From CAMDBL01 sp964498125 (GTDB lineage: Bacteria > Pseudomonadota > Alphaproteobacteria > Rhizobiales > Hyphomicrobiaceae): DNA of 40,094 bases. Under the pieces are notes generated by a model, which was not told where the DNA came from, did not search any database, and saw only the letters and a list, made by a program, of their open reading frames with translations. The stretch lies in assembly GCA_964498125.1 (NCBI GenBank), contig CAZCGE010000133.1, positions 1-40,094 of the forward strand, written 5' to 3'. The translations under genes were made by a program, and so were the position numbers. How positions within the stretch are numbered: position 1 is the first letter of the stretch; every line of letters starts with the position of its first letter. Below, in pieces: positions 10,655 through 19,359 of the stretch.

Positions 10655-11281
10655 ATGCCGCACACACCCACACCACTGGGCGCCGGGCAAATGGGTGTGA
10701 CGGTATTGCGCGCGGGATCAGCCATGGCGGTGCTGCGCGCCGGCCTTAGCAAGCAGCCCGCCGAGCACGACCACGCGGCCATGGACATGCTGCGCGCCGC
10801 AACGGGGCGCGGTGACATCGTCATCGACCGCCGTGCCAGTGGCCGACCACGCCTCGCCCCCCCCTACCCCGAGCTGTCGGTGTCGATGTCGTTCCGCGAC
10901 GGCCTGCTGCTCGTCGGTTTCGACCCTGAGCGGGCAGTCGGCGTCGACATCGAAAGCGGCAGCCCAGGTGGATCGTTCGATGCCCGTCGCTTGGCGCACG
11001 ATCATTTTGCGCCAGCGGAAGCCGACGCGATTGGCGCACTGAGCGACGCCGCCGCGCGCGATCTGTTTCTGCGCCTGTGGGTTGCCAAGGAAGCCGTGCT
11101 GAAGCTCACCGGTCGCGGCATATATGATGGCGTGCGGGAGCCCGACTTGAGCGGCCACATCGAGGCGGTCCTGCGGCATGGCGGCGTGATCGCGTTCGGA
11201 AGCGCTGTCTTGGTGCTGTGCCGGCCCGCGCTGCCCGACATCGCCGCGCCACCTTACTGCGCTATGGCGCGCGCGCATTGA
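10655..11281 (+). CDS. 4'-phosphopantetheinyl transferase (Sfp-like)
   Basis: A 208-aa Sfp-superfamily enzyme that would load phosphopantetheine from CoA onto the carrier Ser of the synthetase encoded just upstream. Metal-binding VGVDIE is at residues 95-100 and WVAKEAVLKLTGRG at 142-155, with Asp98, Glu100 and the KEAxxK residues intact. It starts 2 bp after the synthetase stop, so the two are almost certainly co-translated. One oddity: the S-x-S-H motif, whose His contacts the CoA 3'-phosphate in Sfp, reads SMSFRDG here (Phe near residue 80 in place of His). Whether this affects CoA use cannot be told from sequence. Confidence 0.9.
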   Translation: MPHTPTPLGAGQMGVTVLRAGSAMAVLRAGLSKQPAEHDHAAMDMLRAATGRGDIVIDRRASGRPRLAPPYPELSVSMSFRDGLLLVGFDPERAVGVDIESGSPGGSFDARRLAHDHFAPAEADAIGALSDAAARDLFLRLWVAKEAVLKLTGRGIYDGVREPDLSGHIEAVLRHGGVIAFGSAVLVLCRPALPDIAAPPYCAMARAH

Positions 11282-11384
11282 CAGCCTTGCGCCGCGGATG
11301 GGCGCTACAGGCGACTTGACGATGCCGCTGCACTGCCTTTTGAGTGCAACGTTGGCGATTGATCATTCCAGAAGGCAGGACATA

Positions 11385-12638
11385 ATGCGGATGAGACAGA
11401 TCGGGAGTTTATGTCTTGGTGCGGCGCTGGCCGGTGTCATGGCGGCGACGGCAGCTCACGCCGCGCAAACCACGCAACCCTTCAAGCCCAACAACGGTTG
11501 CCGCAATAGCGGACCCGGCTTCGAGCCCTGGCTCGCCCAGTTCAAGCGCGAGGCCGCCAGCAAGGGTGTCACCGCGCGCACGATCGGCGTCGCGCTCGAT
11601 GGCATGACGCTCGACCAGGGCATCATCAGCCGCGACCGCGGCCAGTCCTTCTTCTCCCAGACGTTCCTGTCGTTCTCCGACAAGCTCGCCACGCAGAACC
11701 GTGTCAGCAGCGGCAGGCAGCGGATCGGCATGCACAAGGCGGTATTCGACCGGGCCGAGCAGGAGTACGGTGTGCCGGCCGCCGTCATTACCGCGTTCTG
11801 GGCGCTGGAAAGCGATTTCGGCGTCGGCATGGGCAACCTGCCCGTGCTGCGCTCGCTGGCGACGCTGGCCTGGGATTGCCGCCGCGGGCCGATGTTCCGC
11901 GAGGAGCTGATCGCCGCCCTGAAGATCATCGATCGCGGCGACTTGGTCCCTTCCGAGATGGTCGGCTCCTGGGCGGGCGAGCTTGGCCAGACGCAGTTCC
12001 TGCCGACTCACTATCTCAATCATGCCGTCGACTGGGACGGCGACGGCAAGCGCAATTTGATGAAGAGCGCGCCCGACATCATCGGCTCCTCGGCGGCCTT
12101 TCTGAAGAGCATCGGCTGGCGCGCCGGCGAGCCCTGGCTGCAAGAAGTGAAGGTTCCGTCCAATCTGCCTTGGGAACAGGCCGACCTCGCCATCAAGCAT
12201 CCTCGTTCCTATTGGGCGGGCAAGGGCGTCAAACTGGCCGACGGCCGGCCGCTGCCGCCGGATGCGCTGCCAGCCTCGCTGCTGATCCTGCAGAGCCGCG
12301 ACGGGCCGGCGTTTCTCGCCTATCCCAACTTCACGGCGTTCACGGAATGGAACCAGTCGCTCAACTACGCCACCACGGCGGCCTTCCTCGCCACCCGCAT
12401 CGCGGGCGCGCCGGCGATGCAGCGTGGCACCGCGCATTTGATCCCCGTGCTCGATGTCGCGCAAATGAAGGAGATGCAGCAGTTGCTCGCCAAGCGCGGC
12501 CATGAGATGGGCGAGATCGACGGCAAGATCGGCGCGGCGACGCGGGCGGCCGTGCGGCAGGCGCAGATCAAACTCGGGCTGCCCGCCGACAGCTATCCGA
12601 CGGTGGAGTTGCTGGAGCGGTTGAGGGGTGGACGGTGA
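11385..12638 (+). CDS. Lytic murein transglycosylase, MltB/SltB2 type, with C-terminal peptidoglycan-binding domain
   Basis: 417 aa with a signal peptide (MRMRQIG, hydrophobic core, AHA cleavage near residue 26). The SLT_2/MltB domain spans about residues 45-335, with the catalytic Glu142 in AFWALESDFGVGMGNLP and the family motif GELGQTQFLPTHYL. A PG_binding_1 domain closes the protein (about 355-417). The enzyme cuts peptidoglycan glycan strands to 1,6-anhydro products in the periplasm. The ATG at 11385 has GGCAGGA upstream and gives a proper signal peptide. No lipobox Cys follows the signal, so it is a soluble form. Its last 15 codons recur in altered form after the next two genes (13524-13568). 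Confidence 0.93.
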   Translation: MRMRQIGSLCLGAALAGVMAATAAHAAQTTQPFKPNNGCRNSGPGFEPWLAQFKREAASKGVTARTIGVALDGMTLDQGIISRDRGQSFFSQTFLSFSDKLATQNRVSSGRQRIGMHKAVFDRAEQEYGVPAAVITAFWALESDFGVGMGNLPVLRSLATLAWDCRRGPMFREELIAALKIIDRGDLVPSEMVGSWAGELGQTQFLPTHYLNHAVDWDGDGKRNLMKSAPDIIGSSAAFLKSIGWRAGEPWLQEVKVPSNLPWEQADLAIKHPRSYWAGKGVKLADGRPLPPDALPASLLILQSRDGPAFLAYPNFTAFTEWNQSLNYATTAAFLATRIAGAPAMQRGTAHLIPVLDVAQMKEMQQLLAKRGHEMGEIDGKIGAATRAAVRQAQIKLGLPADSYPTVELLERLRGGR

Positions 12639-12785
12639 GGCGGCGCGGACGCAGAGGCAGCCCTCGGCGGTCCAGGTCGCAGATGCTCGGGCCCCGCACT
12701 TGGCCGGTCCGACGTGAACCCTTAAGCCGCGAAATTGCTCGTTATCGTCTTGCTGGTGCAGATTGCGTGCATTACCATTAACTTC

Positions 12786-13064
12786 ATGCGCACGACACTC
12801 GACATCGACGACGACGTGCTCCAGTCCACCGAGCTGCTGGCCCGTCGTGAGAACAAAACCGCCGGTGAGGTGCTGTCGGACCTGGCGCGCAAGGCGTTGG
12901 CAACTGTGAACCATTCGACGGTTGAGGATTCGATTGGCCCATTCGAGCTGATGGATGGATGGTACGCTTTGCCATCCCGCGGCACGGTTGTCATGCCCGA
13001 GCTGGTCGAAGAGCTGGCCGACAGCGCCGACCTCGAGGACGCAGGCGTCGTCGGGGACACGTGA
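12786..13064 (+). CDS. VapB-type antitoxin
   Basis: 92 aa beginning MRTTLDIDDDVLQSTELLARRE, shown here only in part: MRTTLDIDDDVL, then KTAGEVLSDLARKAL. This is the ribbon-helix-helix style N-terminus of VapB antitoxins, which bind the operator and neutralise VapC. The C-terminal half, rich in Asp, Glu and Val, would be the toxin-binding tail. It ends 3 bp before a PIN-domain toxin gene, a standard antitoxin-toxin operon order. The gene pair sits exactly between the transglycosylase gene and a stray copy of that gene's tail. Confidence 0.85.
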   Translation: MRTTLDIDDDVLQSTELLARRENKTAGEVLSDLARKALATVNHSTVEDSIGPFELMDGWYALPSRGTVVMPELVEELADSADLEDAGVVGDT

Positions 13065-13067
13065 AGC

Positions 13068-13499
13068 ATGCGGGCATTGTTCGATGTCAACGCCCTGCTC
13101 GCGCTATTCGATGCCTCGCACACACAACATGCCAAGGCTCGGCAGTGGTGGTCTGCGAATATGGCGACAGGCTGGGCCAGCACGCCTCTGACCCAGAATG
13201 GATTCCTGCGCATCATATCGCGGCCTCCTTATCCGCAGCACGTGCGGCTTGCCGATGCGCTGGCCGTCCTGAGCGCGCAGATCCAGCGGACCGACCACGA
13301 GTTCTGGCCGGACAACCTCGCCATTATCGACACCACCGCATTCGATCACGCCCACCTCGCAGGCCCGAGACAGATCACGGACGTATACTTGCTGGCTATG
13401 GCGGTGAGGCATAGCGGGCGGCTGGTGACGTTCGACCAAAGCATTCCCATCGCCGCAGTCAAAAACTGCTTGCCAAGCAATCTCGTCGTGTTGACCTGA
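13068..13499 (+). CDS. VapC-type PIN-domain ribonuclease toxin
   Basis: 143 aa. The PIN fold acidic residues are visible: Asp6 in MRALFDVNALLAL, Asp105 in ITDVYLLAMAV and Asp123 in TFDQSI. At the position where many VapCs have Glu in T-E-N-G, this protein has T-Q-N-G (Gln43); I believe some subfamilies carry Gln here, so activity may be kept. VapC toxins cut tRNA or rRNA and are held inactive by VapB. The ATG at 13068 is 3 bp after the vapB stop. The reading frame is intact, so the pair looks functional. Confidence 0.88.
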   Translation: MRALFDVNALLALFDASHTQHAKARQWWSANMATGWASTPLTQNGFLRIISRPPYPQHVRLADALAVLSAQIQRTDHEFWPDNLAIIDTTAFDHAHLAGPRQITDVYLLAMAVRHSGRLVTFDQSIPIAAVKNCLPSNLVVLT

Positions 13500-13523
13500 C
13501 GCGGCAGCCCCATGGCGTGGGGC

Positions 13524-13568
13524 TATCCGGCGCTGGAGTTGCTGGAGAAGCTGCGCAGCGGACGGTGA
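13524..13568 (+). pseudogene. Remnant copy of the transglycosylase gene 3' end
   Basis: The 15 codons read YPALELLEKLRSGR-stop. The real transglycosylase gene ends YPTVELLERLRGGR-stop, and nucleotide identity carries on into GGACGGTGAGG. The two tails therefore flank vapBC. The copies differ at several codons, so this is not a simple recent target duplication. It fits vapBC arriving with a piece of a diverged homologue, or an old tandem duplication. Confidence 0.7.
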
Positions 13569-13576
13569 GGTCGTGA

Positions 13577-13678
13577 CGTAGGTCGGGTCGAGGAACGAGA
13601 CCCGACATGGCGCGGGGTCCAAGAGATGTCGGGTCTCCCCCGGCTGAGTGCAGATGCCGGGGTTCGACCCGACCTACG
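13577..13678. repeat. Paired-hairpin repeat, family A, copy 1
   Basis: Two back-to-back hairpins inside outer arms CGTAGGTCGGGT / ACCCGACCTACG. Hairpin 1 pairs GTCGGGTC (13582-13589) with GACCCGAC (13599-13606). Hairpin 2 pairs GTCGGGTC (13628-13635) with GACCCGAC (13666-13673), with CCCCGGC/GCCGGGG inside. A second copy with the same design is at 20801-20894. It lies directly ahead of mtnA; the mtnA ribosome-binding GGAG is the first sequence after it. Confidence 0.85.
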
Positions 13679-13686
13679 GAGCGCGT

Positions 13687-14778
<1,092 letters not shown>

Positions 14779-14789
14779 CGGCGTGGCGT

Positions 14790-15785
14790 TCAACCACCGC
14801 CGGCGGCAGCGAACTTGATCAGGCCGAGTTTCGCCAGAATAAAGCCATGCAGGAACCCGTAGGTGAGACCAATCACCAGGAACAGCACGATCGGCCACCA
14901 GCGCAGCTGCATGATCTTGCGCCAGACATAGACCTGGAAGGTCAAGCCGAACACCATCATCACCAGGCCGATGGCGATCGAGACTTCCATGGAAGTCGTG
15001 ACAGCGTACTGCGCGAACTTCAACAGGTCGGCGAACGTCGTGTAGAAGAGCACATAAAGGCTCGTATAGATGTTGGAGGCGACAACCAGAGTGCGCGTGC
15101 TCGGCTGATAGAGGGCCTTGGGCAAGGAATACATCAGCAGGAACCCAAGCCCGCTGCTGACCGCGGCAACGACATTGAGCACCAAGGCATTCTCGATGGC
15201 TTCGCCCTGCGCGATGATCGGATAATTCACATACGCACCGATCCGCATGATCACCTCCTTGTGCAGGAAGGGGATCGCCGTCACCAGCGCGACATAGGCG
15301 AGCAGCGCCTGGTAGAGCGCCTTGTTCGGCTCGGCGACCAGCTGGCGAATGCCCCGCATCGGCGCGTGCAGCGTGGTCAGGATGCGCAGCAGATCGCCGA
15401 TGCCGGCCACCTTCAGTGCAAGGTCGAACGGCAGTCGGTCCGTTGCCTCCCGAGCCGATGACCCTGCGGGCTCGGCGCCGCCTTGCGCCATGATCGAAGC
15501 CGCATGCGGCGGCGGACCCTGGTGCTGCTCGCCCAGGAGCTCGGCGATGGTCGTGCGGAAATCGGCCATGAGAATGGGCGTGTCGGCGTAGACATTGATC
15601 CTCGAAATGCGCTGCCAGGAGGCGCCGTCGAAGACGAATGTGCCATTCGCCGAATTCAGGTCCTCGAGCAGGAATAGGCCATCGGCCCCGGGCAGCACGC
15701 TGACGTGCGCCTCGCTCACCGCGGTGTATTGCGGCGGCACCTGGATATTGGTCCGCGATACATCCTTGCCGACAATGACCTTCAT
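14790..15785 (-). CDS. FHA-domain membrane protein
   Basis: 331 aa. Residues 1-80 form a forkhead-associated fold: a VSRTNIQVP start, SEAHVSV and DLNSANGTFV, which resemble the S-R-x-H and L-x-S-x-N-G-T phosphothreonine-binding motifs. A low-complexity linker follows, then from about residue 145 a membrane domain with about five or six hydrophobic helices, Yip1-like in layout. FHA domains read Ser/Thr phosphorylation, so this could tether phosphorylated partners to the inner membrane. No kinase or phosphatase gene is next to it. It converges with mtnA, with only 11 bp between the stops. Confidence 0.75.
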   Translation of the reverse strand: MKVIVGKDVSRTNIQVPPQYTAVSEAHVSVLPGADGLFLLEDLNSANGTFVFDGASWQRISRINVYADTPILMADFRTTIAELLGEQHQGPPPHAASIMAQGGAEPAGSSAREATDRLPFDLALKVAGIGDLLRILTTLHAPMRGIRQLVAEPNKALYQALLAYVALVTAIPFLHKEVIMRIGAYVNYPIIAQGEAIENALVLNVVAAVSSGLGFLLMYSLPKALYQPSTRTLVVASNIYTSLYVLFYTTFADLLKFAQYAVTTSMEVSIAIGLVMMVFGLTFQVYVWRKIMQLRWWPIVLFLVIGLTYGFLHGFILAKLGLIKFAAAGGG

Positions 15786-15993
15786 GGCGCCATGCCCCCG
15801 AGCACTGAGGTTCAGTGAGTCGGAATGCTAACGAAAGTCGCGGCCTGAACCAAGCCGGCGATCCACGTGGCTGAGTATTCCAATGGTAATATCGCCGCAA
15901 TCCGGCGTGAGTAATGGCAGGCTTGCGAGGTGACGCGGCGTGCTGCACCATGCCGCTCCGCGCGCCGCAATGACCTGTCCAAGGAGGTTGGTG

Positions 15994-16353
15994 ATGTCGA
16001 CGTTGAAACTCGCCGCGGCGGTCGCCGCGCTGTTGCTCATCGCGCTGGCGGTTCCCTCCAGTGCCCACCACGGCTGGGGCAGCTACGACTCGCGCAATCC
16101 GGTCACGGTAGCCGGCAAGATTCTGACCTCGAAGTACGAGAACCCGCACGTCTCGCTGTCTGTCCAGGGTAAGGACAAGGCGTGGACCGTGACGCTGGCG
16201 CCGACCAGCCGCATGCAGAACCGCGGCGCGCTGATCGAGTTGGTGCCGGTCGGCAAAGAGATTTCCGCCTTCGGCTATCCCTCGAATGTCGAAAAAGACG
16301 AGATGCGGGCCGAGCGCATCACGGTCGATGGCAAGACCATCGAGATGCGCTGA
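15994..16353 (+). CDS. DUF6152-type exported protein
   Basis: 119 aa. The ATG at 15994 follows AAGGAGG by 6 nt, an exceptionally good ribosome-binding site. A signal peptide ends after SSA, and the mature chain starts HHGWGSYD, which matches DUF6152 (proteins beginning with His-His-x-W after export). The mature domain is a small beta barrel-like chain with no Cys. Function is unknown; an OB-like fold and metal binding by the N-terminal His pair are guesses. It pairs with the DUF6644-type membrane protein downstream, which I recall as a frequent neighbour. Confidence 0.78.
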   Translation: MSTLKLAAAVAALLLIALAVPSSAHHGWGSYDSRNPVTVAGKILTSKYENPHVSLSVQGKDKAWTVTLAPTSRMQNRGALIELVPVGKEISAFGYPSNVEKDEMRAERITVDGKTIEMR

Positions 16354-16358
16354 TGCAT

Positions 16359-16470
16359 GCTCTGTTCGGCACCGATGTTGAAACGCAAAGGCTTGCACTG
16401 TCGCTGCTGGCGTAAAATGTGCGCAAAATCAATCGTCGGGCTGCGTTTCAACATCAACAGAGAACAGAGC
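16359..16470. repeat. 112-bp interrupted inverted repeat between two genes
   Basis: Arms: GCTCTGTTC (16359-16367) plus GATGTTGAAACGCA (16374-16387) on the left; TGCGTTTCAACATC (16442-16455) plus GAACAGAGC (16462-16470) on the right. Both arm pairs are perfect, each split by a non-matching 6-nt bulge, around a 54-nt centre. The symmetry is exact, so it is not chance. It ends 4 bp before the DUF6644 ATG at 16475 and has no T-run, so it is not a plain terminator. It could be a MITE-like element, an attenuator-like RNA fold or a structured RNA. Confidence 0.8.
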
Positions 16471-16474
16471 CTCG

Positions 16475-16966
16475 ATGAACGACGCCGCGCCCCACATCCT
16501 GCTGGCACTCGAAGGCTCGGGACTTGGCCAGGCAATCCGCCAGTCGGTCTGGATTTATCCCGCCGCCAACGTCACCCATGTCGTGGCGCTGGCGCTCTTC
16601 GCCGGCGCCGTGGCAGTGATGGATCTGCGGCTGCTCGGCGCATTTGCCGGCACGCGGCCGGCCAATGTCATCCGGCCGGCGCGTCGGGCCGCCATGGCTG
16701 GCCTGCTGCTGCTGGCGGCGACCGGTAGCGTGCTGTTCACGGCGGAAGCCAGCCACGTGGCGCTCAACCCGGTGTTTCAGGTGAAGGCCGCCCTGATTGG
16801 GCTGGGGATTGTCAATGCCCTGGTGCTGGGCCGCTTGCCGGAAGCCACCCTCGCCGCGATCGAGCTTAACGTCGCATTGCCGCGCCACGTGCGCGTGGCC
16901 GCCGGCCTATCGATCGGCATCTGGCTTGTCGTTGCGGCTTGCGGACGGTTGATCGCTTATTTCTAG
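16475..16966 (+). CDS. DUF6644-type inner-membrane protein
   Basis: 163 aa with about four hydrophobic helices. The sequence QSVWIYPAANVTHVVALALF followed by VMDLRLLG is typical of DUF6644 proteins, whose job is unknown; conserved His residues between helices could bind haem or metal. It follows the DUF6152 gene on the same strand, separated by a 112-bp inverted repeat that would fold in the shared transcript. The ATG at 16475 has no strong ribosome-binding site; the region just upstream is the right arm of that repeat. Confidence 0.72.
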   Translation: MNDAAPHILLALEGSGLGQAIRQSVWIYPAANVTHVVALALFAGAVAVMDLRLLGAFAGTRPANVIRPARRAAMAGLLLLAATGSVLFTAEASHVALNPVFQVKAALIGLGIVNALVLGRLPEATLAAIELNVALPRHVRVAAGLSIGIWLVVAACGRLIAYF

Positions 16967-17288
16967 TCGATGCCCCTGTGGATCGCGGGTGGGGCGTGGG
17001 GCTCCTGCAGGCCGCAGCCCGACGCCTGGCCGCACTGGCAAACCGCGCGCTTGCAACCTCATCACACACGCTCACACCGACGCGGCCCGAGGCACGGGCA
17101 TTGCCGCCTCATCGCCATCACGCGCGAACACGCCCCCTCGCCATTTGCTCACCCGGACGTGACGGGGCTCGACCACATCGTGAATTCTAACTTGCTGTAA
17201 TCACGTCTATATTCTCGACATCGACAGCGGCTGAGACTGCTGGCCGACGACCATCAAAAGATGAACCAAACAAACTGGAGTGATCATC
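16967..17288. other. Intergenic region without a convincing gene
   Basis: A possible 76-codon reading (16970-17200, plus strand) is His/Arg/Pro-rich with no family likeness and no ribosome-binding site; I do not call it. The last 100 bp are AT-richer (TATATT at 17208-17213) and probably carry the promoter of the micropeptide genes, but I see no well-spaced -35 box. Confidence 0.5.
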
Positions 17289-17417
17289 ATGAAGACCATT
17301 TTTGCCGCTCTTGCCCTGGCCGTCGCTCTGTCCGGCGGCGTGCAGGCCGCCACCTACACCAGCTCCAACGGCGACCTGCCGGCATGGGCTGCCAAGGCCT
17401 TCGAGAAGACCCACTAA
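17289..17417 (+). CDS. 42-aa exported micropeptide, copy 1
   Basis: Reads MKTIFAALALAVALSGG... with a signal peptide ending QA-A near residue 20-21, leaving a mature peptide of about 22 aa that ends in LPAWAAKAFEKTH. The GGAG at 17277 lies about 8 nt before the ATG. It shares about 60 percent of residues and exactly the same length with the next small gene, and both keep the pattern SNG-x-LP-x-WA-x-KAF-x-K-x-H. Keeping a pattern through duplication argues for a real protein. No Cys, so it is not a disulfide toxin. Function is unknown; an exported signal, an antimicrobial or a binding peptide are all possible. Confidence 0.75.
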   Translation: MKTIFAALALAVALSGGVQAATYTSSNGDLPAWAAKAFEKTH

Positions 17418-17475
17418 GGCGCTTGCGAACCTTGCAAGCACCCGTCGAAAAACCATCAACATCTAGGAGATCACC

Positions 17476-17604
17476 ATGAAAATCCTTCTTTCTGCTCTGG
17501 CGCTTGCCGTCGTTCTCGCCGGCTCCGCGCAGGCCAACACCAATACCGGCAGCAACGGCGGACTGCCGGACTGGGCCGTCAAGGCCTTCACGAAGGTTCA
17601 CTGA
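17476..17604 (+). CDS. 42-aa exported micropeptide, copy 2
   Basis: Reads MKILLSALALAVVLAGS..., signal cleavage after QA, and a 22-aa mature peptide ending LPDWAVKAFTKVH. TAGGAGATCACC gives a strong ribosome-binding site 5-6 nt before the ATG. It is the paralogue of the gene 58 bp upstream, and a small hairpin (GCTTGC 17421-17426 / GCAAGC 17434-17439) lies between them. A strong terminator follows 29 bp after the stop, so the pair forms a compact two-gene transcript. Confidence 0.78.
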   Translation: MKILLSALALAVVLAGSAQANTNTGSNGGLPDWAVKAFTKVH

Positions 17605-17632
17605 GCGTTTCTGCGATAAGGATCGCGGGCCA

Positions 17633-17664
17633 GGGGCCGGTCACTCGACCGGCCCCTCTTGCTT
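17633..17664 (+). terminator. Rho-independent terminator after the micropeptide pair
   Basis: Perfect 10-bp stem GGGGCCGGTC / GACCGGCCCC (17633-17642, 17647-17656), loop ACTC, then TCTTGCTT. It marks the 3' end of the micropeptide operon and insulates the TIR gene. Confidence 0.78.
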
Positions 17665-17767
17665 GCGCGCCCCGTGCCCGCACCTCCTTCTCAAGCCCCT
17701 GCCCCGCTGATACTGTCGTCATTCCAAGACTTTGGCTGGACGCGTTCGGAATGGGGGAGGATTGGTT

Positions 17768-18877
17768 GTGCTCAAGGGACTGTTGCCAGGCGCCTGTTCG
17801 CGGCTCAGTGTTTTCCTGTCCTATGCCAGCGAGCACAAACGCATCGCCGAAGAAATCGCCCAGACGCTGAAAAACTCCGGCCATGATGTTTTTTTCGACA
17901 AGGACAGCCTGCCGGCCGGCGAGGACTTCAACGATCACATCCGCACCGCCATTCGCGGCTCCGACCGCTTCGTCTTTCTGATCAGCCGCGCCGCCCTCGA
18001 CGAGGGCCGATTCACGCTCAGCGAGCTGCAATTCGCCAAGGAGAAGTGGCCGCGGCCCTCCGGCCGGGTGTTTCCCGTGCTGCTCGACAAGACGATCAAG
18101 CCGGAAGAGTTGCCGGTCTATTTGCGCGCGGTGCAGGTGCTGTCGATCCAGGGCAATGCCACCGCCGAGATCGCCAGTGAGATCGACAAGACGCGCAAGG
18201 TGCGGGCCGGCACCCTGGCCGTCCTTGGCTTGCTGATGCTCGCCCTCGTTGGCGGCGGCCTGAAGTTTGGGCTGCCCAAGCTGATCCCGCCCAGCTCGGA
18301 AGTCGCCTTCAGCCCGCCGGCCAAGGTCGATTTCCGGCCACTGATCGCGCCACCGGAATTCGGCGGCCAGGGCGATACCTGGCTCAAATCGGATGCCACG
18401 GTGTCGAGTTTGATGTTCGGCTACCAGCATATGTCATCGACAGGCGCCAACGCGCAGCTGCTGCCCGAGCAGGTGGAGGTGCGCATCGACGGTCAGGCCT
18501 ACCCGTTCGACTACCACTATGAGATCAACATCATGCAGAACTGCCCGGAAAAGGGCTTTCACTGCGCCAGGGGACCCAAGCCGTTACGCACGCTGTCGGC
18601 GGGCGAGGCGGTGTCGTTCCAGAGCATGTTCCGCGCCAAGGCATCGCCGCCGACCACGTGGGAGACTTTGATCGATCGAATCGCTGCAGCCAAGCAGGGC
18701 GTCTCTGTCGTTTTCGCTGCGCGGATCAATGTCGATCGTGGCGGACGCCTCGTGGAAACACAAGTTCGTCACGAATGCATTCTCGATTTCGCCAAGTTGC
18801 AGAGCGATATTGCCGAGACGCGGCAGAAGCGCAGCCGCGTGCCGATCATCCTGCAGCCTGCCTGCACCTACCGATGA
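17768..18877 (+). CDS. TIR-domain protein with a single transmembrane helix and Cys-bearing outer domain
   Basis: 369 aa from the GTG at 17768, which lies 7 nt after GGGGGAGG; no ATG fits. The TIR domain (about residues 12-125) opens VFLSYASEHKRIAEEIAQ and has VFFDKDSLPAGEDF (BB-loop region) and FTLSELQFAKEKW. Glu86 of that last motif is the likely NAD-cleavage glutamate, so the NADase site appears intact. One hydrophobic helix follows (about 147-166), then a C-terminal domain of about 200 aa with four Cys, two of them in MQNCPEKGFHCARG. The layout puts TIR inside and the sensor outside. TIR proteins act as NADase effectors in defence or signalling; which applies here is not clear, and no standard defence partner is next to it. 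Confidence 0.8.
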   Translation: MLKGLLPGACSRLSVFLSYASEHKRIAEEIAQTLKNSGHDVFFDKDSLPAGEDFNDHIRTAIRGSDRFVFLISRAALDEGRFTLSELQFAKEKWPRPSGRVFPVLLDKTIKPEELPVYLRAVQVLSIQGNATAEIASEIDKTRKVRAGTLAVLGLLMLALVGGGLKFGLPKLIPPSSEVAFSPPAKVDFRPLIAPPEFGGQGDTWLKSDATVSSLMFGYQHMSSTGANAQLLPEQVEVRIDGQAYPFDYHYEINIMQNCPEKGFHCARGPKPLRTLSAGEAVSFQSMFRAKASPPTTWETLIDRIAAAKQGVSVVFAARINVDRGGRLVETQVRHECILDFAKLQSDIAETRQKRSRVPIILQPACTYR

Positions 18878-18920
18878 TCGCGACGCATGATGCTCCGGCT
18901 TGCCGGGCGGGGAGACGACC

Positions 18921-19256
18921 ATGACTGCGCGGCGCGCACCGATTTCTTTGATCGCCCTGATTGCAGCGGCCTCAGGCCTATGCCTTGGAGTTGCAGCGGC
19001 CCTCGCACAGGCGACGGCACCCGGCATGAGCGCCTGCCCAGAGGCAGGCAAGGACGGCGGCGTCGTCGCCATGCAGCCCATGGGTGGCGACGGCTGCGTC
19101 GATCCGGTCTATCGAACCGACAAGAACGCCGAGCCGAGCGACATGCTGTCCGGCAAGCGCGGGACCAGCCCGGTCGGGGCCAAAACCCCGGTCGAGGTCC
19201 AGAAGAAGGGCCCCGACGGCAAACCCACTCGTGACAGCGACAAGGGCGTGCGTTAG
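18921..19256 (+). CDS. Small exported Cys-pair protein, copy 1
   Basis: 111 aa from the ATG at 18921, 8 nt after GGGGAG. A signal peptide with cleavage near AQA is followed by PGMSACPEAGKDGGVVAMQP and then GGDGCVDPV: two Cys in a motif PGM-x-ACP...GVVAM-x-P-x-GG-x-GC shared with the next gene. The tail is Lys/Pro/Asp-rich and disordered-looking. I do not recognise the family. It starts 43 bp after the TIR gene and lies in a run of small exported proteins. Confidence 0.7.
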   Translation: MTARRAPISLIALIAAASGLCLGVAAALAQATAPGMSACPEAGKDGGVVAMQPMGGDGCVDPVYRTDKNAEPSDMLSGKRGTSPVGAKTPVEVQKKGPDGKPTRDSDKGVR

Positions 19257-19359
19257 TGCGGGACTGGTTCTTGAAGCTGCGGGCCGTTGTGCTGCCGGCG
19301 CACGACTTGCAATGATCGTATTGCGTCAAGACCCGGTCGTGCCGGGCGGGGAGACTGAA

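Noticed and set aside
16970..17200. 76-codon plus-strand frame after the DUF6644 gene
   Set aside because: No ribosome-binding site, atypical His/Arg/Pro content and no motif.
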